A DNA stretch of 64,000 bases from Vibrio pelagius (GCF_024347575.1 NZ_AP025505.1:186001-250000), one strand, 5' to 3'. Positions 1 to 8,257 are shown, counted from the stretch's first letter. The notes: generated by a model from the letters alone, not told the origin. Numbers and translations: made by a program.

Positions 1-248
1 GTACATTGAAGTTCTTCCCTGCAGAACCATCTGGTGGTGTGGGCATGCTAAAGGCACTAACCGCTGTTTATCCAGTAAAGTTCATGCCAACAGGTGGTGT
101 AAGCCTTAAGAATGTTGATAACTACCTATCTATCAAATCGGTATTGGCTTGTGGCGGTACTTGGATGGTTCCAACCAACCTTATCGACGAAGGTCGCTGG
201 GATGAGCTTGGCCAACTGGTTAAAGACGCGGTTGCTCACGTTAACTAA
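1..248 (+). CDS. eda: KDPG/KHG aldolase Eda, C-terminal part (5' end outside window)
   Basis: The last 81 codons of 2-keto-3-deoxy-6-phosphogluconate aldolase, which splits KDPG into pyruvate and glyceraldehyde 3-phosphate. The frame is open from base 3, so the gene starts before the window. The visible part begins with LKFFPAEPSGG, which holds the Schiff-base lysine of class I KDPG aldolases. It continues through the phosphate-binding stretch MPTGGVSLKN and the CGGTWMVP segment. It is the last step of the uronate pathway whose earlier enzymes (kduD, kdgF) lie just downstream on the other strand. A KDG kinase would be expected upstream, outside the window. Confidence 0.95.
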   Translation, partial: TLKFFPAEPSGGVGMLKALTAVYPVKFMPTGGVSLKNVDNYLSIKSVLACGGTWMVPTNLIDEGRWDELGQLVKDAVAHVN

Positions 249-262
249 TTCGATCTTCGATT

Positions 263-305
263 AAAAAAGTCAGCCCCAACAGCTTTTGCCGTGGGGCTGA
301 ATGCG
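263..305. terminator. Hairpin terminator after eda
   Basis: Inverted repeat CAGCCCCA (271-278) and TGGGGCTG (292-299) with a 13-nt loop, 22 bases after the eda stop codon. The T run is weak on the plus strand (GCGTTTT) and stronger on the minus strand (six T at 263-268), so it may work in both directions. Confidence 0.6.
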
Positions 306-411
306 TTTTAGAGGATCAACATTAATTGGGTTATTAAGGAGCCAGAAACATCTGCTCAAGCTGCTATTTTTTTTACTGTAAAAGAATGGGTATAAGCCTT
401 TGACCAAAAAT

Positions 412-440
412 AAAAAAAAGCCAGTGACAACACTGGCTGG
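412..440 (-). terminator. Terminator of the kduD-ygjV-kdgF-rpiB operon
   Basis: Perfect 7-bp stem GCCAGTG (420-426) and CACTGGC (431-437) with a 4-nt loop, followed on the minus strand by eight T (412-419). It lies about 120 bases past the stop of the last gene of the minus-strand operon. The space between it and the eda hairpin shows no gene. Confidence 0.75.
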
Positions 441-560
441 AAAATCCCGATATGGATAGCAAAATAAAGAATAAAACAGTCAATAAGTAGTGTTACGTTT
501 AATTAAGCAGTGACCTCAAAGGTTAGGGTTTAACAAATTCTGAAGCCACAGCAAATTAAA

Positions 561-1196
561 TTAGTCAATCAGACTGCGAACGTACTCTGCAATCTCAGTA
601 ACTTGACAGTTAGCAAAGAAACACTCTTGGAACTGGGCGCTGCCAACAGCTTGCTTAACTAAGTCTTGATCAATCGCTTTTAGTGAATCAACAACGTCTT
701 TACATACTGCTGCTTTAACGTTGTTTAGGATGGCAGCGTTTGCTTGCTGAGGTGCAGCACGCTCGATTGGGTAGCCTTCGCCACGAGCGCCAGTGAACGC
801 TTTTTCGAAAATGTAACGAACGTTCAGTTCACCAGCCCAACCAAAACCTTTTGCGAACGCTAGAGCAATCGCGTTACCGTTGTTGATTTGGTTGAATAGG
901 AACGCATCAGATGGCTCTAGGCAGTAACCACAAACGACACCTGGGTGTAGGTTGCTTGCCATTAGTGCGCCTTGACCTGTACCACAACCAGTTACGATGA
1001 AATCCACTGCCTTAGAGTTCAGTAAGATGCTCGCTTGGATACCTAGGTGGATGTACGTTAGGTGATGATCGTTTTCGTCAGTCATACCTACATTGAATAC
1101 TTCGTGACCTAGACCACCAGCAACCGTGTTTAGCTCAGCAGCAACCATAGCGTTTTTAGGTGCTTGGCTGTTTTCCATAGTTAGTGCAATTTTCAT
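561..1196 (-). CDS. RpiB/LacAB-family isomerase, candidate 4-deoxy-5-keto-uronate isomerase
   Basis: A 211-residue protein of the RpiB/LacA/LacB sugar isomerase family, longer than RpiB itself (about 150). The active-site loop VTGCGTGQG, with the cysteine general base of the family, is at about residues 68-76. Family knowledge: in streptococci an RpiB-like enzyme (DhuI) replaces KduI and isomerises 4-deoxy-5-keto-uronate before reduction by a KduD-like SDR. Here no kduI is visible, while kdgF and kduD are in the same operon, so the same substitution is the natural reading. That role is inference; a ribose- or galactose-phosphate isomerase is the alternative. The gene is last in the operon, 64 bp after kdgF. 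Confidence 0.7.
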   Translation of the reverse strand: MKIALTMENSQAPKNAMVAAELNTVAGGLGHEVFNVGMTDENDHHLTYIHLGIQASILLNSKAVDFIVTGCGTGQGALMASNLHPGVVCGYCLEPSDAFLFNQINNGNAIALAFAKGFGWAGELNVRYIFEKAFTGARGEGYPIERAAPQQANAAILNNVKAAVCKDVVDSLKAIDQDLVKQAVGSAQFQECFFANCQVTEIAEYVRSLID

Positions 1197-1227
1197 TGAA
1201 TTCTCCTGCGGCGAACCGCGTAACTAA

Positions 1228-1275
1228 TTTTAAAACTTATACGAAATCTTTTTTTAAAACTTATACAAAATCTTT
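1228..1275. repeat. 24-bp tandem duplication spanning the kdgF stop codon
   Basis: Two adjacent 24-bp copies (1228-1251 and 1252-1275) differ at one base (TTATACG versus TTATACA). The right copy contains the last codons and the stop of kdgF, and the left copy is a non-coding duplicate just after the stop. It looks like a recent slippage duplication in the kdgF/rpiB-like spacer. Confidence 0.85.
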
Positions 1276-1581
1276 GCGCATTGGCGTGAAGTTATCGATT
1301 AACACACCTGCTTCTAGACACACACAGCCGTGCTCAATATTTGGCTCTTTGTACATAGTGTCGCCCGCTTCAACAATTTTCTTCTCATCGCCGATAGTGA
1401 ATTCGAACTTACCAGACAGTACGTAAGTCAACTGCTCATGTGGGTGGTTGTGCATAGAACCAATGGCACCTTTTTCAAAGTGCACTTCAACGGCCATCAT
1501 GTTGTCACTGTGCGCAAGCACTTTACGTGAGATACCGTCGCCTAAGTCTTCTAGTTTGATGTCTTTGTTGTATACAAACAT
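1261..1581 (-). CDS. kdgF: KdgF cupin, unsaturated uronate ring-opening enzyme
   Basis: A 106-residue single-domain cupin. KdgF converts the 4,5-unsaturated monouronates made by pectate, alginate and related lyases into the linear ketonised form. The metal-binding signature HNHPHEQ is at residues 44-50, with a further histidine at about 84 (NIEHG). Size and motif fit KdgF well. Its start lies 31 bp inside the 3' end of the upstream ygjV-like gene, suggesting translational coupling. Operon order in transcription is kduD, ygjV, kdgF, rpiB-like. Confidence 0.93.
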   Translation of the reverse strand: MFVYNKDIKLEDLGDGISRKVLAHSDNMMAVEVHFEKGAIGSMHNHPHEQLTYVLSGKFEFTIGDEKKIVEAGDTMYKEPNIEHGCVCLEAGVLIDNFTPMRKDFV

Positions 1582-2111
1582 GGGTCTTCTTTCTCTTCGT
1601 TATCGACGAGCTTCACTTTCTTTTGCTCTCTGAGCAATTTTGCTGTGGTCATTAAGTTAACGCTTATTAGCGTCATCTCCAGCAGAGTTCCACCAATCGA
1701 TCCTATGATGAAATTATTGGTCAGCCAGCATAACGCCCCGACCAAAAAACCGATTCTCATCGCAACGCCTTTGAGAACAAACACCGAGAACGTCCCGATG
1801 ACAGTGCCCAATATTGGCCAGATGTCCTGTGGCGATTCCATAATATAGAAGCCACTGGCTATACTGATGACGATGAATATTGCTGCGACTCTTTTCGATG
1901 AAATATAAATCGCGGTAGCAGTTCGAAGTGCTGAAAGCCCTGAACTGACTACCGACACTAAAGAACCTAGCAAGAAAAAATGCAGTAGATGGTTTAGATG
2001 AAAAACCAACATCAAAATCTTCAGCTTCTTATCGTCTTTTTGATAAAAGGTGCACACACCTAAAAAGAAACTCAAGAATCCGAGGATTTGTGCAATTGTA
2101 TTTTTTTCCAC
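1551..2111 (-). CDS. ygjV: YgjV-family inner membrane protein
   Basis: A hydrophobic protein of 186 residues with about six predicted membrane segments and the N-terminal pattern AQILGFLSFFLGVCTFYQ typical of YgjV. The frame can open at a TTG at 2138, but the GTG at 2111 puts the N-terminus in line with YgjV and was chosen. In E. coli ygjV lies beside the uxaCA uronate genes, and here it sits inside the kduD-kdgF operon. A link with uronate metabolism is therefore plausible, but no function is established. Its 3' end overlaps kdgF by 31 bp. Confidence 0.8.
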   Translation of the reverse strand: MEKNTIAQILGFLSFFLGVCTFYQKDDKKLKILMLVFHLNHLLHFFLLGSLVSVVSSGLSALRTATAIYISSKRVAAIFIVISIASGFYIMESPQDIWPILGTVIGTFSVFVLKGVAMRIGFLVGALCWLTNNFIIGSIGGTLLEMTLISVNLMTTAKLLREQKKVKLVDNEEKEDPCLYTTKTSN

Positions 2112-2163
2112 ACCATCTACTCTTTTGTCAGCGCCCAACCAAGGTTAAACGCTAGATTCCAAA

Positions 2164-2925
2164 TTAGCGCGCCAACCAGCCACCATCTACAGCAACAGTG
2201 TAACCATTGATGTAAGACGCAGCGTCAGACGCTAGGAATACACATGGGCCAGCAACATCTTCTGGAGTACCCCAGCGGTCAGCAGGAATACGCTCTAGGA
2301 TAGCTGCGTTACGATCTTCATCTGCACGCAGTGCCGCAGTGTTGTTGGTTGCCATGTAGCCAGGTGCAATTGCGTTGACATTTATGTTATGACGAGCCCA
2401 CTCGTTTGCCATTGCACGAGTGATGCCCATAACCGCACTCTTAGATGCAGTGTAAGAAGGTACACGGATGCCGCCTTGGAAAGAAAGCATAGAGGCGATG
2501 TTGATGATCTTACCGCCAGTGCCTTGAGCAATAAACTGACGTGCTACTGCTTGAGACATGAAGTAAACGGTTTTCGAATTGATGTTCATCACGTCATCCC
2601 AGTTTTGCTCTGAGAAATCGATTGCATCTTCACGACGAATGATACCTGCGTTGTTTACTAGGATATCCACTTTACCGAATTCAGTCACAGTGCTGTCGAT
2701 GATATGAGGGATATCGTCTTGTTTTAGTAGGTTAGCGCGAACATCTAGGAACGTGTAGCCTGCCGCATTCATTTTTTCGATGGTTTCAGTTGGTTCAACG
2801 TAGTTGACACCAACAACTTTACAACCTGCCGCTGCAAGACCTAATGCCATACCTTGACCTAGACCAGTATCACAACCAGTTACCACTGCTACTTTGCCTT
2901 CAAGGCTAAATGAATCAAGAATCAT
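2164..2925 (-). CDS. kduD: 2-deoxy-D-gluconate 3-dehydrogenase / 2,5-diketo-3-deoxygluconate reductase KduD
   Basis: A 253-residue short-chain dehydrogenase, the exact family length. The Rossmann motif TGCDTGLG is at about residues 17-24, NNAG at about 90, and the YTASK catalytic pair at about 158. The start MILDSFSLEGKVAVVTG and the end YTVAVDGGWLAR match the KduD pattern closely. It reduces 2,5-diketo-3-deoxygluconate to 2-keto-3-deoxygluconate with NADH in the cytoplasm. It is first in its operon; the divergent kdgR starts 260 bp away and two KdgR-like boxes lie between them, so KdgR repression is likely. Confidence 0.96.
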   Translation of the reverse strand: MILDSFSLEGKVAVVTGCDTGLGQGMALGLAAAGCKVVGVNYVEPTETIEKMNAAGYTFLDVRANLLKQDDIPHIIDSTVTEFGKVDILVNNAGIIRREDAIDFSEQNWDDVMNINSKTVYFMSQAVARQFIAQGTGGKIINIASMLSFQGGIRVPSYTASKSAVMGITRAMANEWARHNINVNAIAPGYMATNNTAALRADEDRNAAILERIPADRWGTPEDVAGPCVFLASDAASYINGYTVAVDGGWLAR

Positions 2926-3026
2926 AGTCTGTTCCTTTGTAGTGAATGTGTGGTGAACAAATAAAAGGGGCTGCTCACTCTGTTAAAACCAACATTACAC
3001 AAAAAATGACAATACTGAAAGTTATT

Positions 3027-3045
3027 TTTGAAATTGCGTTTTATT
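3027..3045 (+). promoter_or_regulatory. Candidate KdgR operator (kduD/kdgR spacer, site 1)
   Basis: TTTGAAATTGCGTTTTATT matches 16 of 19 positions of the known KdgR consensus AATRAAAYRNYRTTTYATT (the N counted as a match). It is placed to control the kduD operon promoter. Confidence 0.6.
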
Positions 3046-3100
3046 TTTTTAGGTTCGCCATCTCAAATGTGATTGATGTCTCAAATGTTGGTTTTAAATA

Positions 3101-3119
3101 AATGAAATGGCTTTTCGAA
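3101..3119 (+). promoter_or_regulatory. Candidate KdgR operator (kduD/kdgR spacer, site 2)
   Basis: AATGAAATGGCTTTTCGAA keeps a perfect left half and the central TTT of the KdgR consensus, about 15 of 19 positions. It lies 66 bp before the kdgR start codon, so it could serve autoregulation. Confidence 0.5.
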
Positions 3120-3184
3120 ACTACTGACTCGTCCAAGTATGTCAGGTATAATTTGGCGTTATCAACAATGACTCAGAGCGTGAA

Positions 3185-3967
3185 ATGGAAAAATCAACTC
3201 AACCGGAAGCTGTATCGTCAGTATTAAAAGTGTTCAACATTCTCTCAGCGCTAGCTGACCAAAAAGAGATTGGTGTATCAGAACTTTCTCAACGCTTGAT
3301 GATGTCAAAGGCGACGACTTATCGTTTTTTGCAAACCATGAAGACACTCGGGTTTGTTGAGCAAGAAGGGGAAGCCGATAAATACTCCCTAACTCTAAAA
3401 TTGTTTGAGCTGGGCTCAAAAGCTCTAGAGCATGTCGATCTGGTTGATCTCGCCAATGCTGAAATGGCGAAAATCTCAAAGATCATCAATGAAACTGTTC
3501 ACTTAGGCTCCATTGACGAAGACTCTATCATCTATCTGCACAAGATAGACTCCAGTTACCATCTACGTATGCACTCACGCATTGGGCGTCGAAACCCGCT
3601 CTACAGCACAGCAATTGGTAAGGTATTGATGTCTCATATGGAAGACCAAGACGTGCGAGATCTTTTGGCTAATGTTGAATTTAAAAAGCACACACAGCGC
3701 ACGCATGAGAATGTAGACCAACTACTTGAAGAGTTAGACCTTGTTCGTGAGCAGCACTTTGGTGAAGACAATGAAGAGCAAGAACCAGGTTTGCGTTGTA
3801 TCGCCGTACCAATTTACGATCGTTTTGGTGATCCTATTGCAGCCATCTCCGTTTCGTTTCCTACTATTCGATTTGAAGAGAGCCGCAAGCGCGAGTACAT
3901 CGCTCTTCTCCACGCAGCTGGTCGCAATGTATCGGAGCACCTGGGCTACCACAATTACCCTGTCTAA
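3185..3967 (+). CDS. kdgR: KdgR, IclR-family repressor of uronate catabolism
   Basis: A 260-residue IclR-family regulator: N-terminal winged helix-turn-helix (about residues 12-75, with SELSQRLMMSKATTYRFLQ) and a C-terminal effector domain with SRIGRRNPLYSTAIGKVL and EDNEEQEPGLRCIAVP. These stretches match the enterobacterial KdgR pattern very closely, so orthology is likely. KdgR is released from DNA by 2-keto-3-deoxygluconate. Boxes fitting its consensus lie here and at 4023, 10222, 15598, 15944 and 16014, supporting a local regulon. Confidence 0.95.
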   Translation: MEKSTQPEAVSSVLKVFNILSALADQKEIGVSELSQRLMMSKATTYRFLQTMKTLGFVEQEGEADKYSLTLKLFELGSKALEHVDLVDLANAEMAKISKIINETVHLGSIDEDSIIYLHKIDSSYHLRMHSRIGRRNPLYSTAIGKVLMSHMEDQDVRDLLANVEFKKHTQRTHENVDQLLEELDLVREQHFGEDNEEQEPGLRCIAVPIYDRFGDPIAAISVSFPTIRFEESRKREYIALLHAAGRNVSEHLGYHNYPV

Positions 3968-3978
3968 AAGTAATAAAG

Positions 3979-4007
3979 AAAAAAGCAGCATTCGTGCTGC
4001 TTTTTTT
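3979..4007 (+). terminator. kdgR terminator
   Basis: Stem GCAGCA (3985-3990) and TGCTGC (3995-4000) with loop TTCG, followed by seven T. It has the classic rho-independent form. Confidence 0.85.
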
Positions 4008-4022
4008 ACCACCCAATAATTT

Positions 4023-4041
4023 AATGAAACACCGTTTCAAC
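4023..4041 (+). promoter_or_regulatory. Strong candidate KdgR operator upstream of the DUF294 gene
   Basis: AATGAAACACCGTTTCAAC matches about 17 of 19 KdgR consensus positions and contains the perfect inverted repeat TGAAAC-ACC-GTTTCA. It ends 11 bp before the ATG of the nucleotidyltransferase gene, so repression would be direct. Confidence 0.7.
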
Positions 4042-4052
4042 TAAGGATTTAT

Positions 4053-5921
4053 ATGGGCAATTCAGCTTCAAATAATATTTTCGACTTTTTGATTCATCTT
4101 GATCCCTTCGACCTTCTTCCAAGACAGGTAGTCAAATCACTGGCAAGCTCCGTAACGGTCAAATATCTCGCTAAGGGAGAATGTATTGAGTTTCACTCGA
4201 TGTGCCAAAAAAGGTATCTATATGTAATCCGAAAAGGTGCAATCGAACAGCGAACCCAAATTAATAAACTAAGGGCTCGTCTTGGAGAAGAGGATCAATT
4301 TGGGTTTACTTTTCTGGAACCACTCAAAGAAGCAGAAGATGGCTATCGAGCAGAAGCTATTGAAGACTCACTACTTTACTTGATACCTCACGCAAACATT
4401 CAAGAAACGTGCGAGCTGCACCCAGAGTTCAAAGATTACTTTGCCGCTACAGCAAAAACGAGATTGAACTCTGCAATACGTTCGATCGTCAATAAAGAAG
4501 AGAAAAGCCTGTTCTTCCGAACGGTTGGCGAAGTTGCCAGCGAAAACATCACTGTTTCTGACTATTGCGAATCCATCATGGACGTCGCTAAAGCCATGTG
4601 TGGCAAACGGCGCAGTTCGTGTGCCGTCGTACTAAAAGGGCGAGAAATCGTCGGCTTGGTTACCGATCGAGATATGACACAACACGTCGTCGCTCGAGGG
4701 GTAGACACCCAGCGCCCTATTCATGAAGTCATGACGCGCAATCCCATCTTGATTAACAGCGAAGATAAAGTAATTCAAGCGATTTCACTGATGCTGCAAT
4801 ACAACATTCGCTGCCTACCAGTCATTGCCAAGCACGAAGTGAAGGGCTTATTGACCACCACTCACCTAGTTCACAATCATCGAACGCAGTCGTTATTTTT
4901 AATTGAAAAGATCAAGTATGCGAACTCGATAAGTGATCTCGCGAATCTTCGAGACGAAAGGGAAACCATTTTCCAGGCCTTAGTCGAAAGTGGCGTGAGT
5001 GCCGAGATTCATGGCCAAGTGATGTCGATGATCATGGATGCGTTCAATAGACGAATAATTCAACTAACCGAAGAGGTGCTCGGTCCGCCGCCTTGTGACT
5101 ATGCATGGATGGTAGCTGGTTCACATGCGCGGAACGAAGTGCACATGCTATCGGATCAAGACAATGCTCTGGTTCTCGCGGAAGATGCCACTGAGGATGA
5201 CCGATTCTACTTCGCCTACTTTGCGATGCGCGTTTGTAATGGATTAGCGGCCGTGGGCTACCCTTTATGCAGCGGTAAATACATGGCCGCGACAGCCAAA
5301 TGGAATCAGAACGTCGGTCGCTGGAAGGACTACTACACGAAATGGGTGGCGAGTCCTGAGTACAACAAACTGCTTAGTATCAGTGTCTTTATGGAGATAC
5401 GCTGCGTCTACGGAAACGCGGAGCTAGTCGATACGCTTCAAAACCACCTGCACGAAACCATTCATGCAAATCCTCGCTTTATCCCAGCACTGACACGCGA
5501 TGCCATCGAAACGTCCCCCCCACTTGGCATTTTCAACAGTCTGGTTCTTGAGAAAAGCGGAGACAATACCAAATCACTCAATATCAAAAAGTTTGCCTTG
5601 AACCTAATTATCGACCTCGCTCGCATATACAGCCTATCAGCTGGAGGCTCTTTAACAGGCACGGAAGAGCGTTTTCGATATGCCGTCGAGCAAGGCACCT
5701 TGTCTCAAGACAGCTGCGATAACATTATTGGCGCTTACCGTTTTCTTATGCAGGTGCGATTTAGACACCAACTCAACGCGCAGCTTCGTGGTGATTCTCC
5801 TGACAACAATATACGTCCGGACGAGTTCAGCAGTTTTGAACGCAAACACCTTAAAGAAGCCTTCAAGATCATTAGCGAACTGCAAGACGTCGCTAAACTC
5901 AAGTTCATGAGTGGGTTCTAA
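4053..5921 (+). CDS. cNMP-binding/CBS/DUF294 nucleotidyltransferase signalling protein
   Basis: A 622-residue multidomain protein without membrane segments: cyclic-nucleotide-binding-like domain (about 10-140), paired CBS domains (about 155-275, with TDRDMTQHVVARG and EVMTRNP), a GlnD-like nucleotidyltransferase domain with GSHARNE at 356-362 and SDQDNAL at 367-373, and a C-terminal substrate-binding domain. The architecture is that of COG2905-type proteins. Family knowledge: such proteins often sit with an exonuclease gene beside acetate-type SSS symporters, and their substrate is unknown. Here the gene follows a strong KdgR-like operator in a locus with two SSS symporters. A role in controlling those symporters is inference. 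RBS AAGGA is at about 4043. Confidence 0.88.
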   Translation: MGNSASNNIFDFLIHLDPFDLLPRQVVKSLASSVTVKYLAKGECIEFHSMCQKRYLYVIRKGAIEQRTQINKLRARLGEEDQFGFTFLEPLKEAEDGYRAEAIEDSLLYLIPHANIQETCELHPEFKDYFAATAKTRLNSAIRSIVNKEEKSLFFRTVGEVASENITVSDYCESIMDVAKAMCGKRRSSCAVVLKGREIVGLVTDRDMTQHVVARGVDTQRPIHEVMTRNPILINSEDKVIQAISLMLQYNIRCLPVIAKHEVKGLLTTTHLVHNHRTQSLFLIEKIKYANSISDLANLRDERETIFQALVESGVSAEIHGQVMSMIMDAFNRRIIQLTEEVLGPPPCDYAWMVAGSHARNEVHMLSDQDNALVLAEDATEDDRFYFAYFAMRVCNGLAAVGYPLCSGKYMAATAKWNQNVGRWKDYYTKWVASPEYNKLLSISVFMEIRCVYGNAELVDTLQNHLHETIHANPRFIPALTRDAIETSPPLGIFNSLVLEKSGDNTKSLNIKKFALNLIIDLARIYSLSAGGSLTGTEERFRYAVEQGTLSQDSCDNIIGAYRFLMQVRFRHQLNAQLRGDSPDNNIRPDEFSSFERKHLKEAFKIISELQDVAKLKFMSGF

Positions 5922-5922
5922 C

Positions 5923-6645
5923 ATGCTGGCCAAAACGTTACATAAGCTATTTTCTAATGGCGACAACATCGAAGATTTGCACCAGTCCATGAGGGCCAAG
6001 CGTTGGCCATCTCGTGCACTAGAGCACTACTTTGCCCACCCGCTTCCCAATGCAGAGCGCCCAGTTTCCGAGCAACAGTTCGTCGCTCTCGATTTTGAAA
6101 CAACGGGGCTGGAACCAGACTCAGATAGAATCCTGTCTATTGGAACGGTGGAGTTGAGCTACGAAGAGATAGAACTAACCAGTGTCAGCGAAGTGATTTT
6201 GCGCCAAGATGTCACTATCCGACCGGAAAGCGCGGTCGTTCATGAAATTATGCCAATGCAAGTTCAAGAACAAGGAATTGAGGCTGAGCTTGCGCTCGAT
6301 AGCTTGATCGAGCATCTTGCAGGTAAAATTATCATCGCTCATAGTGCATGCATTGAATATAGCTTTTTGTCGTCGTATCTAAAAAGGCGCTACCAACTGC
6401 AAAAACTGCCGTGCTATATGATAGACACTCTATTGCTTGAGAAGCGATTTAGCTACTTGGGTAAGAATCGCGGCCATACCAGCTTCCAACTTGATGACCT
6501 GCGCCAACACTATAACCTTCCCGATTATCAAGCTCATTCAGCAGCCAGTGATGCACTCGGTTGCGCTGAGCTCTTTTTGGCACAAGTAAAAAGACTTAAA
6601 CTCTGCCATCGCCCACTCACCGACGTGATATATAAGCCTTGTTAA
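5923..6645 (+). CDS. DEDDh-family 3'-5' exonuclease (DnaQ-like)
   Basis: A 240-residue DnaQ-like exonuclease. ExoI motif ALDFETTGLEP carries the D and E pair (about D57 and E59), and ExoIII HSAASDA carries the histidine and aspartate (about 205 and 210). ExoII reads AHSACIEYSFL, with Glu where the classic Asp stands. The ATG at 5923, one base after the previous stop, was chosen over an in-frame GTG at 5911 that would overlap it. The tight spacing implies co-translation with the nucleotidyltransferase. Family knowledge: this pair recurs as a unit, perhaps acting on a nucleotide-modified product, but the true substrate is not known. Confidence 0.85.
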   Translation: MLAKTLHKLFSNGDNIEDLHQSMRAKRWPSRALEHYFAHPLPNAERPVSEQQFVALDFETTGLEPDSDRILSIGTVELSYEEIELTSVSEVILRQDVTIRPESAVVHEIMPMQVQEQGIEAELALDSLIEHLAGKIIIAHSACIEYSFLSSYLKRRYQLQKLPCYMIDTLLLEKRFSYLGKNRGHTSFQLDDLRQHYNLPDYQAHSAASDALGCAELFLAQVKRLKLCHRPLTDVIYKPC

Positions 6646-6646
6646 G

Positions 6647-6680
6647 TGTGGCAACTTGAGCTGCCACATGCTGTTATTTT
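6647..6680. terminator. Hairpin between convergent genes
   Basis: TGTGGCA (6647-6653) and TGCCACA (6662-6668) with an 8-nt loop, then TGCTGTTATTTTT on the plus strand. It is a likely terminator of the exonuclease gene and overlaps the 3' end of the chemoreceptor gene. Confidence 0.6.
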
Positions 6681-8245
6681 TCAAAGCCATGGCTATTGGA
6701 TTGTAGATCTTCCGATAGCTGTTTAAGCTCACTTGAGCTCAAAGAAAACTGTTCTATTCGACTCAAGTTTGCCTCTTGAATCTTGAGAAGTTGCTCAATA
6801 GAAAGATAAACCTGCTCAGAAATAGCCAGCTCAGTCTTTGTTGACCGTTTTAAGTCAGAAACAATGCTCTGAACGTCACTCGCACCTTGCTTCACTTGAC
6901 TAAAAATCACACCTACTTGTTCCGATTTCTCTTCGCTTTGAGAGATTTTTTCGAGAAGCGATCTCAATTCATTGGAAACATGTTCAGACTCCGACAAGAT
7001 ATGCGCGCTCATATTAGATATTTCTACCGTTGCATCGGATGTTCTGGCGGCAAGACTTCGCACTTCATCAGCAACGACAGCAAAGCCACGCCCCTGTTCG
7101 CCAGCTCTCGCGGCTTCGATCGCAGCGTTTAGGGCAAGCAAGTTTGTCTGTTCAGCGATGCCTTGGATCACCTCAACAACCCCGGTTATCTGTTCATACT
7201 TTGCTGCCAACAGGCCAAAGCTTTGTAGTGAACTATCAAGGCTAGTGCGAATGTCCTCGACAGAACCCTCCATCAGTTGAATAGCCTCTACTCCTTCTTC
7301 AGACAGTGATTGAGACTGCAAACTATTCGATTGTGCTTTATCAATGCCTGTATTGATTTCGTCTATACTCAGTTCAAGCGCTTTCATAGAATTGAGCGTA
7401 TCATCCGAAATCGAGCGTATTTGCCCTAGGCTTTGCGTCGTCGCAACAACATTTCGATCTAGACTGTCTGTAGACTGATTAACCATTGATGAAACCGAGG
7501 CGATTTTATCAACAAACTCTTTGAGGGAAGTTTGCATCTGGCCTACGGATTCTAAAATACTTCCCTGCGGAGCGGATTTCGTCACAGAGTGAGTTAACTG
7601 CCCATTTGCAATACGCTTCGTCAAAGAAACAACAACGCTTGGCTCTCCACCCACCGAGCGAAAAATACTGCGCGCAATAAGACTGATAATCAGCAACATT
7701 ACCGCTAGAATCCCACCACTGTAGATTAGAAGGCGCATCACGAGTTGTTGATAACTCTCTTCAACATCGTCCATGTAGATCCCAAGCCCCATAACCCATT
7801 TAAGCTCGGGAATCATGGTGATCGCACTCACCTTGGTCACCTTTTCCGACGAGTTAGGCTTACTCACTTCACCGATTACGTAATTGAACTCATTATCTTT
7901 AAGCAGATTTACATGGCGAGCGTAGGAGCTTTGAAACGTCCCCAGTTTTTCGCTACGTACATGCACGCGAGCAATGGCATTGTGATCATTCGCCCAAATG
8001 TAAGCATTTCCCAGACGATAGGTAGACAACACAGTAATTACACGCTGCTCAGCTTCTTCCGGAGAACGACTTTGTAAAATAGCATCTGATGCTTGTTTCT
8101 TTGCAAATGAAAGTAACGAAGCAACTTCATGCTTTTTAGTCTCAACCAATGACGTTTTGATTGAGTCCAAGCTTACAAAAACAATCAGCGCGATACCCAA
8201 CATGGCTGTTACCAACAGCAGTGCACCTCTTTTTATTAGTGTCAT
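6674..8245 (-). CDS. Methyl-accepting chemotaxis protein with a Cache sensor domain
   Basis: A 523-residue inner-membrane chemoreceptor: N-terminal membrane helix (about 7-26), periplasmic sCache_2-type sensor (about 30-165, with AYIWANDH and [15 protein letters not shown]), second membrane helix (about 170-192), HAMP-like linker, and a coiled-coil signalling domain with the conserved hairpin tip [20 protein letters not shown]. No C-terminal CheR pentapeptide is seen. Its position next to the KdgM porin and lyase genes suggests it senses oligouronates or monomers, which is inference. A strong terminator separates it from kdgM, so it is probably transcribed alone. Confidence 0.92.
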   Translation of the reverse strand: MTLIKRGALLLVTAMLGIALIVFVSLDSIKTSLVETKKHEVASLLSFAKKQASDAILQSRSPEEAEQRVITVLSTYRLGNAYIWANDHNAIARVHVRSEKLGTFQSSYARHVNLLKDNEFNYVIGEVSKPNSSEKVTKVSAITMIPELKWVMGLGIYMDDVEESYQQLVMRLLIYSGGILAVMLLIISLIARSIFRSVGGEPSVVVSLTKRIANGQLTHSVTKSAPQGSILESVGQMQTSLKEFVDKIASVSSMVNQSTDSLDRNVVATTQSLGQIRSISDDTLNSMKALELSIDEINTGIDKAQSNSLQSQSLSEEGVEAIQLMEGSVEDIRTSLDSSLQSFGLLAAKYEQITGVVEVIQGIAEQTNLLALNAAIEAARAGEQGRGFAVVADEVRSLAARTSDATVEISNMSAHILSESEHVSNELRSLLEKISQSEEKSEQVGVIFSQVKQGASDVQSIVSDLKRSTKTELAISEQVYLSIEQLLKIQEANLSRIEQFSLSSSELKQLSEDLQSNSHGFEK

Positions 8246-8257
8246 AATCCCTCACTA

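Noticed and set aside
1184..1426. Plus-strand frames opposite kdgF
   Set aside because: They run antisense to a well-supported gene and show repeat-derived residues (FKTYTKS repeated) from the tandem duplication only.
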